Below, one piece after another: positions 1 to 8,647 of a stretch of DNA of 12,310 bases. The notes under the pieces are model-generated. The model saw only the letters and a program-made list of their open reading frames with translations. It made no database searches and was not told the DNA's origin. The translations under genes and the position numbers were made by a program. Every line of letters starts with the position of its first letter. Positions within the stretch are counted from its first letter, which is position 1. Source of the DNA: Candidatus Peribacteria bacterium (GTDB lineage Bacteria > Patescibacteria > JAEDAM01 > Absconditabacterales > Absconditicoccaceae); contig JAISKI010000028.1 in assembly GCA_031261265.1 (NCBI GenBank), positions 1 through 12,310 of the forward strand, read 5' to 3'.

Positions 1-118
1 GTTAATCATTTGTTATTTTTTCAGTTTTTTTAGGGATTGACTCGATTTTCAATGTTGATTTTTCCATATCACGAAAATATATCTATCTTTTTATAACTTT
101 GAATTTCCTATATACTCA
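1..118. other. AT-rich flank with no supported gene
   Basis: This stretch lies beyond the terminator of the elp3 gene. It is very AT-rich and both strands carry frequent TAA/TAG codons. The only ATG-started reading frame seen is 21 codons on the minus strand (2-67), without a ribosome binding site or recognisable product, so no gene is called. Confidence 0.5.
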
Positions 119-151
119 AAAAAAAAATCTGATATAAAAGTCAGATTTTTT
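119..151 (-). terminator. Rho-independent terminator after elp3
   Basis: On the minus strand, directly after the TAG stop, AAATCTGA and TCAGATTT form a hairpin with an A/T-rich loop, followed by a run of T. The plus strand also ends in a T-run, so the hairpin could act in both directions. Arms lie at about 126-132 and 141-147, extended by flanking A/T pairs. Confidence 0.8.
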
Positions 152-2284
152 CTACAATTCCTTACACATATACGTCCCTTTCAACTCATACCCCAACTTA
201 GCATAATACTCTCTCACTCCAACCCCTGAAATCACCGACAATTGATGAAAGCCTTCCTTTTTTGCTAAGTCCTCAGCAAACGCCAATAATTTCTTCCCTA
301 GTCAGGAATGCTGAGTAGCAGAATCAGTCTTTTCTCCTAACTTCTGCAATTCTCCATAGACATGAAGTTCCCTAATGATTGCTGTCCCCTTTCATAATCA
401 AGGATAATCAACCGTATGCTCAGGAAGTGGCAACAATAAACGAGTAAATCCATACAAATATCCGAGTTCATCTTCATAGGAAATAAAAAATTCTGAACCA
501 ACCGAACTTTGATATTGTCTGATTATTAAATTCAACTCGGTTGTTTTTTCAGTTTTATTTCTCACTTCACGAGAACGCGTATCTAAAGAAACAAAATTAC
601 GATAGGAAGCCAGGTCAGATTCAGAACCGATGATTTCTGTTTGTATCAACTCATTATTCTCATATAAACGCTTATAAAACGCGAGGACTTCTTCCCTACC
701 TACGGAATCGTCATTCTGAACGGAGCCGAACTCGTGAGGCGGAAGTGAAGAATCTTTGTCATTATAGTCTGAGCGAAGCGATTCCTTATTTTGCATTTCA
801 AAGGAATTATTTTTATACAAAGTTTCTTCGTCGTTCGGTTCCGCTAAAGCTTCACCTCTCTCCTCAGAAGGACGGTGTGATGTAGAAGAAAGAGCCTCTT
901 TATACTCCCTCAGCAACCCATCGTGAGCCAACTGTGATAAATTCGTCACTGACGAACCAGCCGAGATCTCTGGAGCAGGAATATCACGGATCAGCCTTTT
1001 TATCCTCGTATACGGCGGAATAATATCTTGAAAAATAGTTCTAATAATCTGTAAAATTTGCTCGGTAGTAATCGGCTGATACTCCCCTGCTTGATACAAA
1101 CGAAACAATTCAGTATTCGGAATCACAGAGGTCGGGTAAACCTTCAACTCATCAGGCTTTAAAGAGGGATCAGAAAACACCTCACGAAACGTACGAATAT
1201 CTTTCTCAACCGTAGAACCATACAGTCACGGCATCAAATGCAGAGAAATCTTAAAACCATACTGCCTCATCAAATGCACAGCATCACGAACCTGTTGAAG
1301 GGTATGACCTCTCCTATTGAGACGGAGAATTTCGTCATCCGTAGTCTGTACGCCCATTTCGATTCTCGTCACTCAAAGTTGCCTCCGTTTCTGGCAATTT
1401 TTGTGATTCACAAGGTCGGGACGAGTTTCTATAGTCAGTCCAATCACCCTATGTTTTGCCGTCTGATTTTTTTCTATCGCCTCTTCCAAAGAACTAGAAA
1501 ACTGAATTTGGTCTTCATTCAATATAGTAAAGCCGTATTTTTTATTACCCTCTTGTTTTTGTTCACAACCCCCTCTTCCGTCGCTCATTACCTCCTCGTT
1601 CCTCGTCGTCTTCGCTCCTCCCTCTCCAGCCGATAATATCGGCTGAGTAAACGGTATTTCGGAGTCCGTTCATTGAATACAGTTTTCCTCCCTGTCAGGG
1701 GAGGTGCCCGATAGGGCGGAGGGGTTGTTGTGCATAGAAATATTCAACTCCGCAAACGTATTACACGCATCATACAATCCCTTAATGAACTCCACTTTAT
1801 AGTCTTCCAGATAAGCATCTCGTGATCCTCCCAATACAATCATTTCAATTTTATCAGGAGCATGCCCTGTCAAGGTCAAAGATTGTAAACGATTATACAC
1901 TTGCTTCACAGGGTCGAACTGATTGAGAAAAGCTCTCGCCGCTCCAGGTTCAGATTTGATATAACTCTTTGGCATCGTAGGGTCATTGGGACAAAAAATA
2001 CATTGCCCAGGACAAGGTCGCGGTTTGGTAAGCACCTGCACAGAAACGATTCCTGACAAAGAACGAATAGCTCTTTTTTTGAGCAGGAGTTCAAAATCAG
2101 CATTTTTATCAATTTCTCCACGCTCTACCAACTGAAAATACGCCTGTAAAATCTGAGACTTGCTAGGGAGAGTAGACATTTTTTGTTCTTTGGCAAAATC
2201 CCTCTGAAGATCTTTGAATCTATCAAGAGTCATCTGAGGAAGCTCAGAAATAATTTGATGAACCAGTGAAATAAAAGGATCCAT
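152..2284 (-). CDS. elp3: Elp3-family tRNA uridine(34) acetyltransferase (radical SAM + GNAT), UGA-recoded
   Basis: Elp3 enzymes use a radical-SAM domain and an acetyl-CoA-binding GNAT domain to start carboxymethyl-type modification of wobble U34 in tRNAs, in the cytoplasm. The 710-residue frame needs six UGA codons read as Gly and ends in TAG. Visible marks are CPGQCIFCP (Cys 91, 95, 98; the CxxxCxxC iron-sulfur motif), GLTIETRPDLVN, TRIEMGVQT, HLMPGLYGS, RELHVYG, and QHSGLGKK followed by ISGVGVREYYAKLGYEL in the GNAT domain. UGA encodes Gly 304 (before VTRIEMG), Gly 353 (in MPG) and Gly 661 (in the acetyl-CoA-binding QxxGxG loop). The family is usually about 520-550 residues. The excess is two low-complexity insertions, around residues 185-235 and 460-560, both carrying palindromic repeat DNA. 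The start is ATG with a TATACT box seven bases upstream. The family call is very secure; the exact tRNA substrates are not visible. Confidence 0.95.
710..760. repeat. Dispersed palindromic repeat inside elp3 (TCATTCTGA...GAAGAATCT type)
   Basis: The segment begins GTCATTCTGAACGGAGC and ends GAAGTGAAGAATCT. Its ends are partly complementary, and I recognise the general form from repeats scattered in many bacterial genomes. A shorter related piece (GTCTGAGCGAAGCGATTCC) follows at about 768-787. It lies in the linker of Elp3 between the radical-SAM and GNAT cores and is translated in frame on the minus strand as a charged, low-complexity peptide. Confidence 0.55.
1628..1644. repeat. Perfect small hairpin inside elp3
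   Basis: AGCCGAT and ATCGGCT form a seven-base-pair stem with an AAT loop. It lies in the first extra segment of Elp3, next to the G-rich element at 1687-1726, and supports the view that this part of the gene was built from inserted repeat DNA. Confidence 0.5.
1687..1726 (+). repeat. Two-stem GC-rich element, copy 1 (antisense inside elp3)
   Basis: First stem: CCTCCCT (1687-1693) with AGGGGAGG (1697-1704). Second stem: GCCC (1706-1709) with GGGC (1714-1717). A GGAGGGGTT tail follows. The same order (C-run/G-run hairpin, second hairpin, G-run ending in TT) recurs at 3718-3763, 5064-5113, 6309-6350 and 7541-7585. In Elp3 it encodes a piece of the first extra segment, between the HNNPSA and SLEEA parts of the radical-SAM domain. 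Confidence 0.65.
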
Positions 2285-2297
2285 AAAGATAAGTATA
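2285..2297 (-). promoter_or_regulatory. elp3 -10 box, probably leaderless transcript
   Basis: TATACT lies at 2292-2297 (minus strand), seven bases before the elp3 ATG, which would place the transcript start at or next to the start codon. No good -35 hexamer is seen 16-18 bases upstream, so the promoter rests on the -10 box and the divergent gene arrangement. Confidence 0.4.
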
Positions 2298-2328
2298 CGT
2301 TTTTAGCAATGAATTACTAGCAAAAAAA

Positions 2329-2357
2329 TTGACTTTTAAAAGGTTTCCGAGTATACT
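2329..2357 (+). promoter_or_regulatory. Sigma70-type promoter of the transglutaminase-VWA/AAA+ operon
   Basis: TTGACT (2329-2334), a 17-base spacer and TATACT (2352-2357) form a near-consensus promoter. Transcription would start near 2364, leaving an untranslated leader of about 25 bases before the ATG at 2389. No Shine-Dalgarno sequence is seen in that leader. It is divergent from the elp3 promoter in the same 104-base gap. Confidence 0.75.
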
Positions 2358-2388
2358 TTAGAGGACAGATTTATTTCTCTGTTTAGCA

Positions 2389-5043
2389 ATGAATGAAAAA
2401 TTAGATAGTTCTTATCTCACCGAACGAAAAGAATCTCTACAAGCCATCAAAGAGTACATTTTATCATTACTAAAAAAACCTAAAGAGAAAGAAAATCAGA
2501 CTAAAAAAGAACTAGAAGATACCTTAAAGAGCAAAGATGAAAAAGAACTCCAAAAACAGAAAGAGGAATCCTTCTTGGATAAAATGAAAAAAAAGCTCTT
2601 TGACCAAGAAGAAAACAAAAAGCAGGAAAAAAATAAAGATCCATATATATATCAAGATTCTCAGCTAAAATTTCCACCCGAAGACCAAGATGAATATCTC
2701 CCTCAGGATATGGAAATCGGAAATGAATCAGGAGAACAAAGCCATTTCTGAGAAATCTTTCCCGCCTACAGAGGCTTTTACCCTATCGGGAAAAAATCCT
2801 ATTTTAATCCCACTACCAATCTCCGATCCAAGAAAAAACAACTGACTCCATTGGAACACAAAATAGGAAAAGGAAAGCAGATTTTCTCTTATGCAGGATA
2901 TGTTCAAGCAGGGATTACTGCCATCCCTCTACCAGAAACCGCATTACCAGACACCGACTCCTTAGCTTATCATGGGAAAGATTTTCCAATGTTTCAAAAG
3001 GATCAGAATAATTGTGTCTACATCACAAGCAAATCAAAACAGATTATCAGTTTTCAATTCGCACTCAACGAAAAAGAGAGCAAACAAATTCCCCTCTCTG
3101 CCGATAACGAAAAAATCATCTTTTCACAACTCACAAAAGAAACTCAAGACCTCCTCACAAAACTCCAAGGGAAAACAGCAAAAGAAACCTGATATACCCT
3201 CGCAAAATACATCAACACAACAAAAAAATATAACACTACCCTTCAAGGAACCCTCAGAAACAAATCCAATAGTAAAAACTATATCACCAATCTGGATAAA
3301 TCCCCCATCTTGGAATGTTTTAGTGCAAACAGCCTTTTGGTGGCTCTTTGTAGAGAATTAGGGATCCCCGCTAGGCTTATCGTAGGACACCTAATCCAAA
3401 GTGCTTCAAAATCAGGGAAAGGCTATCTCAGCAATAATAATGGACATGCACGAACAGAAATTCGAGACGGAACTCAACGAATCAGATTAGACGCAACCCC
3501 AATTGAAAAAGAAAACGGAGAAAAATCTGGTGAAAATGGAGAAGAAATGAACGAGCAAAGGGACGGGTCTTGAACCCGTCCTAACGAGGAAGGAGAACAA
3601 AATGAACAAAATGAACAAAACGAAACATCAAACGAACAAAACGAACAAGGTAGGGACGATGGCTCGTCCTCGTCCGAATGACAAAACAACGAACAAAACG
3701 AAACAGAAAAAACGGATCCACTTGATAAGGGGGAGGGAGACTCGCAAGAGTCGGAAGGGGGTTCCCAACCTTCTGGACCTCGTGAACAAAAACCCCAACC
3801 ACCAAAATCAGCAGAAGAAATGCTAGATGAATTTATCAATAAAGCCAAAGAAGAAAGCCTCACCAAACAAGGAGAAAAACTCAAAGAAACCTTGAAACAA
3901 TTAGAAAAAGCTGAAACCAAAGAAGCAATAAGAGAAGCCTTGGACAAAGCAGGATTAGAAGACTTTGCCAAAGAGATGATTGATGAGCTGGGAAACAAAG
4001 GAATCATGGAAACCGAAAAAGAAGAATTAAAAAATATTGAAGATGAAAAAGAATTAGAAAAGAAACTTAACGAATCCCTTTTGGAACCCGAATATAAAAA
4101 GAAATTGGAGGAATACGCCGACATCATCAGAAAAAACATTGAAGAACAGAAAAGAAAACTGAGATCAGAAATGGAAAGATTTGGATTTAAGGAACAGGAA
4201 CTTGCTCTCTACAAAGAATATAAAAAACTAGAAAAAGAAGTCCGACCAGAAGTAAAAAAACAAATCGCCGAACTCCAAAAAATTCTCCCACCAAATTATC
4301 TCATTCAGAGAGATGAAGAAACCTACTATCACAGCGGAGCGAAACTGGATAGAAATAAACTCGTAGACCGAAAAGTGAATGGGGACACAAAACTGTTTCA
4401 CAGATCTGAAATCAGAGAAGAAGTCCAAGAAATCAATATGTTTGAAACCATCATGATTGATAGATCAGGAAGTATGGGAGGTTTTCGTGATAAAACCTCT
4501 CCGTTTTTTCAGTCTATCAAAGCAGCCATTACCAGAGCCAAAGTGCTAGAACATTTCAAAGTGGAAATGAGTATCGTGATTTTTGATGATAGTATAGATG
4601 AAGTGATGCACTTTGGAGAAACCTTTTCTGACCGCAAAACGCATATCCCTTCCAAACTCATGAGAGCCACGCAAAAAAGCTGAGGAAACTCCCAGGAACC
4701 TATCACCTTGGTCTATAGCAATATGAAAAAAAGGATGAAAGAAACCTGAGGGAAATCGTTTGGGAATATCTCCTTTATCGGAGACGGAGACTTGTACAAT
4801 TTTAATCAAGTCCCCCAACTCAAAGCGATGATCAATGAGTTAAAGAAACAAGGCATGGGAATCACAGCATATTACATCAATAAAGACGAAAAAAAGATGC
4901 CTCTCATAGAATATTACTTCTGACCACCCACAGACGGCAACACCATCTACGCAAAAGACAGTCCCGATCTCTCAGAAAAGATTATTAATAATCATAGATC
5001 AAAATTATCCTTACTCATCAAAAAATATCTAAAACCATACTAA
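2389..5043 (+). CDS. Transglutaminase-like domain fused to a VWA domain protein, UGA-recoded
   Basis: An 884-residue protein with seven UGA codons (2749, 3190, 3571, 3679, 4681, 4747, 4921) and a TAA stop. Order: Lys/Glu-rich N-terminus (1-120); a transglutaminase-like core with ECFSANSLLVALCRELGIPA, NNGHARTEI and RLDATP giving a plausible Cys310-His353-Asp368 triad; an acidic low-complexity linker (about 371-475) built partly from EQN repeats; a charged coiled coil (about 478-630); and a VWA domain with the MIDAS motif DRSGSMGG (691-698) and IGDGD (Asp799) as a further candidate metal site. No signal peptide or membrane segment is seen, so it is probably cytoplasmic. VWA proteins of this kind normally partner MoxR/CobS-like AAA+ ATPases, and one is encoded by the next gene. 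Transglutaminase-like domains may act as proteases or amidases or be structural; the substrate is unknown. Domain calls are confident, function is not. Confidence 0.85.
3561..3581. repeat. Perfect hairpin in the linker of the VWA gene
   Basis: GGACGGGT (3561-3568) and ACCCGTCC (3574-3581) flank a CTTGA loop. The loop contains an in-frame TGA (3571), read as Gly in this genome; under the standard code it would end the gene. A related hairpin follows at 3654-3669. Confidence 0.65.
3594..3652 (+). repeat. Short tandem repeat encoding Glu-Gln-Asn units
   Basis: A nine-base unit, GAACAAAAT or GAACAAAAC, recurs several times with one interruption (about 3606-3635 is densest). It encodes repeated Glu-Gln-Asn in the linker between the transglutaminase-like and VWA parts. 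Another cluster of similar units lies at about 3683-3705. Such tracts usually vary in copy number between strains. Confidence 0.7.
3654..3669. repeat. Small hairpin related to the one at 3561
   Basis: GGACGA (3654-3659) pairs with TCGTCC (3664-3669) across a TGGC loop. It is embedded among the EQN tandem units in the same linker. Confidence 0.45.
3718..3763 (+). repeat. Two-stem GC-rich element, copy 2 (inside the VWA gene linker)
   Basis: An imperfect first stem, CCACTT...AAGGGG (3718-3733), is followed by a perfect second stem GACTC-gcaa-GAGTC (3739-3752) and the GGAAGGGGGTT tail. It is translated in frame as an acidic Gly/Ser-rich stretch. It is the most diverged of the five copies in its first arm. 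Confidence 0.5.
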
Positions 5044-5063
5044 TATAACCTTACCCCATGTAT

Positions 5064-5113
5064 GGTTTCCCCCTATTGAGGGGGAACCCCGCTGAACAGC
5101 GGGGAGGGGGTTT
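5064..5113 (+). repeat. Two-stem GC-rich element, copy 3 (between the two operon genes)
   Basis: The best-formed copy. TTCCCCCT (5067-5074) pairs with AGGGGGAA (5079-5086) across ATTG; CCCCGCTG (5087-5094) pairs with CAGCGGGG (5097-5104) across AA; an AGGGGGTTT tail follows. It fills half of the 102-base gap between the VWA and AAA+ genes. It could pause RNA polymerase or protect mRNA ends, but it is not a classic terminator because only three T follow. Confidence 0.75.
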
Positions 5114-5145
5114 ACACACCATTTACATCTTTACCACACACCACC

Positions 5146-8100
5146 ATGACCACCACAGAACAAATTCCAACAGTCCAGCAAGCTGAACAAAAAGAACAAT
5201 CTAATGGAAAATTTAACATCAGTCTCTTACGTATAGAAAATAAAGAAGATAAGTTTTCGTATATCACGAATTTAAGTATTCTTTCAAATATAACAAAGAG
5301 CGTGTTAAAAACGAAACTTCAATTAAAAGGAGACGATGAGGATTTTCAGATAACGGAAGAGACTAATGGTAAAAATTATCCAAATTTAATACAACAAATA
5401 GAAAGAATTAAACCTTGAGTTGACCGACGAAGTCGAAAGGATTTTGGGAATTCTTGACTTATCTTATTTACTGCAAAAGATATTCAAGTAGAAAATCAAC
5501 GGATTATTATTACGGATACTTCCGATATATCCTATCTCACAACCATAGAAAACTATCTCTCTACAGGATTACAAACTCTCAAAAAAGTAAATGAATGAGA
5601 AATAAACGCTACCCTTGCCCAAGAAAAACAAAACGCAACTTACTATCTACAATGACCTTTACTCAATATCAGAACCCAAAAAAAACTCCTCAATATTGGA
5701 GCAGACGATTACTGTATCACTGACGAAAGGAAGGAACAATTCTGTGTTCTAAAAGATAACACAATAGGCCTCTATGAATATGACGACGATAGTACTTACC
5801 AGGTTTCCGATACCTATGATCTTAGCAATTATGGAACCATTAAAAATATCAAAACAGATATCAACAACAACTTCTACTTTATCATAGCAGAAAAAGAAGA
5901 GAGATCAGAATTAAAGGTTCTCAATAGAAAGACAAAAAAAGAAATTATGAGTTTCCCGGATATGACAGAAATTACCTATCTCAGTAATGAGCAATGAATA
6001 CTTTTTTGTATGGATAAGGACGGCTATCTGAGAATTATAACAATCAATACAAAAAAACTACCCAGAGGATATGTAGACACCAATGAAATCACAGCAGAAA
6101 GTGTAAAAAAAACTATTATTAAAGTTGAAGATACATCCCGCCATGAACTCCAAAAAGCTCTCAACGAAGGGGGGATCGAACTAAAACTTACTGACGAAGA
6201 ATTCAAAGAAAATAATGAAGATCAAACTGACTACGAATCCCTCAGAAAAGCCCTCTGGAATACAAAAATACAAACCGAGGATACTCAGGCAGAAGAAATG
6301 GAAACGGTGTCCCCCTCAGAGGGGGACGAGGCGAAGCCGGGTGGAGGTTTAAAAAAATCCATCACCCTCAAACAACTCTTCACCTCTGCGAAAACTCTTC
6401 CTGAAATTAACAAAGTGTACGCCCTCGCCCAACAACTCAAAACTAATCCCAAAGTAATCGCCGTAAAAGGACTGATAGATCCCATCCTACAACAAATCTC
6501 AGAGAAAAGAGAAAAAATCAGACTGGAAACCATCTCTCAATCTCTCCAAGAAATCGTAGCTGAACTGCCAACCCTTTCAGACTTTTCTGATATGATTATC
6601 ATCAAAAATAAACTCACCCACATCAAAAAAGAGAGAAGTCAGATCATCGTAGTTGATAAAGATTTTGATGCCCTGATCAAAGAAACCCTCACTACCGTAG
6701 AAGAGAAAATCACGGAATATCAATCTTCCCATCAAGCAGAGATCCACAAAAACATTGAAGTAAACATAGAACTCATTGAAGAGTATATGAAAAACATTGA
6801 TTATCTAGTACAAATCACCTCTGTGTATAATACCGAACTACGAAAACAGACTAAAGAGCTTTTGACTTACCTTCCAGAAGAAGACAAAAAAACACTAGAT
6901 GATAAGCTCGTTAATCTTGTGAAACAAAGACAAACCGAACTTAAAAGTCTCGCTCAACAAGAAGTAAAAGGACAACAAGAAAAGCAACAAAAAACCATAG
7001 AAAAAATTCTGAATCAAATCAATGACATCAAAGATATCGTGTTGAGTATCACTGAAGAAGATACCTTAGATCAAATGGAGAAAAGCGATCCTCTCGTCAG
7101 AGAAGTAAAACAAGGAATCGAAGAGCTCCCCGCTCAAAAAGCTCAAGAATTATCCATCAAATTGGATCAGATTTTCAAAGAAAGATCCCTCAGTATCAAA
7201 TTTTCTAAAGAAGAAACTAAAGGCTCTTTCAAAAATCTAGACCAATACGGCATCCCTAAATCCCTCTATTTTGTCCCAGAAATCCAAAAAAAGGTCAAAT
7301 GGGAGATTTATGGGAAACCTACTAAAGATAATAAATACAAATTACAATTCCGTTCCTCAGCAGGAAATATCATCGAACCTGATATCAATAAGAAGATTTT
7401 AGGAAATTATGAGTTTGAATATACCCAAGAAGAATGGATTGCACTAAAAAAGAAAATCAACGAACGAAACTCCAATGAGATCAAGAAAAAATATTATGAT
7501 CTACTAAAAAATATTACTAGCTGACTCCCCTGACAAATTGACTCCCCTTATCAGGGGAGAGGGAGCAAAGCGAAAGAGGGGGTAGCAGACTACTACATTC
7601 CTAGAATGCTAGAAACCATGAATAGAATTACCTGAGAAGGGAAACTCCGAAATATCAGCCAAAGAAATAATTTACCTCATATTGATAATAAAACGGTCAT
7701 CACTCCAACCATTCAAAAAACTCTAGCGAGACGAGGACAAATCCTCAGCCAACAATTGCTCTACAAACAAGGATATATGATCGTAGAAAGCGAAGCAGGA
7801 ACAGGAAAAAATTTCAAATGTGATATTTTAGGACATCTAACAAATAGAGAAGTTTTCGATATCAGCTGTAATGAACACATGGAAAAAGAAGACCTCCTCT
7901 TCTCTCCAGAAATCAATAATGATGGAACCTTTCGCAGACCGAGTAAACTCGTACAAGGTCTACAGACTCCTGGAGCTATCATCGTACTAGATGAGGTAAA
8001 CACCCTCAAACCAGGAGTATCAAAGCTCCTCAATCCGCTTTTGGATGGACGTAGATATATTAACGATGCCCAATTGGGAAAAGTGCATGCTCACCCCACT

Positions 8101-8607
8101 GTCTTGATCGTAGGACTGATGAATCCGAGATATTATCGTGGTACTCGCGAACTCCCCCAAGAGCAGATTTCTCGTGCAATTATAACAAGCGATGAGTATT
8201 CTCAGTCAAGTGAAGAAGCATTTTTGATTAGCAAGTACTTAGACGGTGCATTAGCAAATTTGACCTCGGAAGAATTTGAGAACTATCGAAATCAATATGT
8301 GATAAAAGGAGATACACCAAATAATAAAACCGTGTCTAATACTTTCCTTGATCTAGATAAAGTAGTGAAAGTAGCAAAGAAAGTCAGAGAAGAATATAGT
8401 AAAACCATGAAAGGAGATGCAGAAATCTGAAAAGAATTACAGTTAACCTTTACCACCAGAGAAGGAATCCAGATCGTGCAAGATTTCAATTTCACGAAAA
8501 ATATCAAACAATCTATAGAGAATATCCTTTTGCCAAAAATCTCAGACTTCGACCAAAAGGCTTATGCTAAAAGTATTATAGAACAAATCATCCCCACAAA
8601 AAAATAA
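5146..8607 (+). CDS. Giant beta-rich/coiled-coil protein with C-terminal MoxR/CobS-like AAA+ ATPase, UGA-recoded
   Basis: A 1153-residue frame with nine UGA codons (5416, 5455, 5596, 5653, 5995, 7522, 7531, 7633, 8428) ending in TAA. Residues about 90-310 show short beta-strand-like repeats suggesting a propeller; about 410-680 is a long charged coiled coil; about 700-780 is a small beta-rich region (LDQYGIPKSLYFV). The C-terminal third is an AAA+ module of the AAA_5/MoxR kind: Walker A-like ESEAGTGKN (881-889, Lys888), Walker B IIVLDEVNTL (Asp949-Glu950), sensor-1 Asn993 in GLMNPR and a candidate arginine finger Arg1010 in QISRA. Walker A ends in Asn rather than Ser/Thr. The family remodels protein partners together with VWA proteins, and the upstream gene supplies one. 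Two G-rich repeats lie in frame, the second just before the AAA+ part. ATG 5146 has no Shine-Dalgarno; ATG 5062 is also open in frame. Confidence 0.85.
6309..6350 (+). repeat. Two-stem GC-rich element, copy 4 (inside the AAA+ gene)
   Basis: GTCCCCCT (6309-6316) pairs with AGGGGGAC (6320-6327); GGC-gaa-GCC (6330-6338) forms the short second stem; GGGTGGAGGTTT follows. It is translated as SPSEGDEAKPGGG at the boundary between the N-terminal region and the coiled coil. Confidence 0.7.
7522..7585 (+). repeat. Two-stem GC-rich element, copy 5 (just before the AAA+ module)
   Basis: CTCCCCT (7542-7548) pairs with AGGGGAG (7553-7559) across TATC; a weak second stem and a GAGGGGGTA tail follow. A partial repeat of the first arm (ACTCCCCTGA) precedes it at 7524-7533. 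Two of its codons are TGA (7522, 7531). The element separates the coiled-coil/beta part from the ATPase part of the same frame. Confidence 0.65.
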
Positions 8608-8610
8608 AAG

Positions 8611-8634
8611 AAAAAAGACTGATTTTCACCAGTC
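8611..8634 (-). terminator. Rho-independent terminator of tmRNA
   Basis: On the minus strand GACTG and CAGTC form a five-base-pair stem with a GTGAAAAT loop, followed by six T. It begins 14 bases after the mature tmRNA 3' end. On the plus strand no T-run follows, so it would not stop transcription from the AAA+ gene efficiently. Confidence 0.8.
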
Positions 8635-8647
8635 ATTCTCCATATCT

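Noticed and set aside
2..67. 21-codon frame on the minus strand after the elp3 terminator
   Set aside because: Too short, no ribosome binding site or promoter, and no similarity to anything recognised.
1238..1636. Plus-strand open frame of about 130 codons opposite elp3
   Set aside because: It is an antisense shadow of the conserved radical-SAM region and its product has no recognisable features.
398..2284. Elp3 region as several broken genes or a pseudogene
   Set aside because: The fragments are in one frame and separated only by TGA; reading UGA as Gly restores a complete enzyme with all motifs.
3594..3705. CRISPR-like array
   Set aside because: The repeats are nine-base coding tandem units without regular spacers, and no cas genes are present.
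3474..4139. Minus-strand Ser/Phe-rich open frame of about 220 codons
   Set aside because: It is the complement of Glu/Lys-rich coiled-coil codons in the VWA gene, a known source of false Ser/Phe-rich frames.
5044..5113. Operon-ending terminator between the VWA and AAA+ genes
   Set aside because: The hairpins are strong, but only three T follow and the same element recurs inside coding sequences, so it is better called a repeat.
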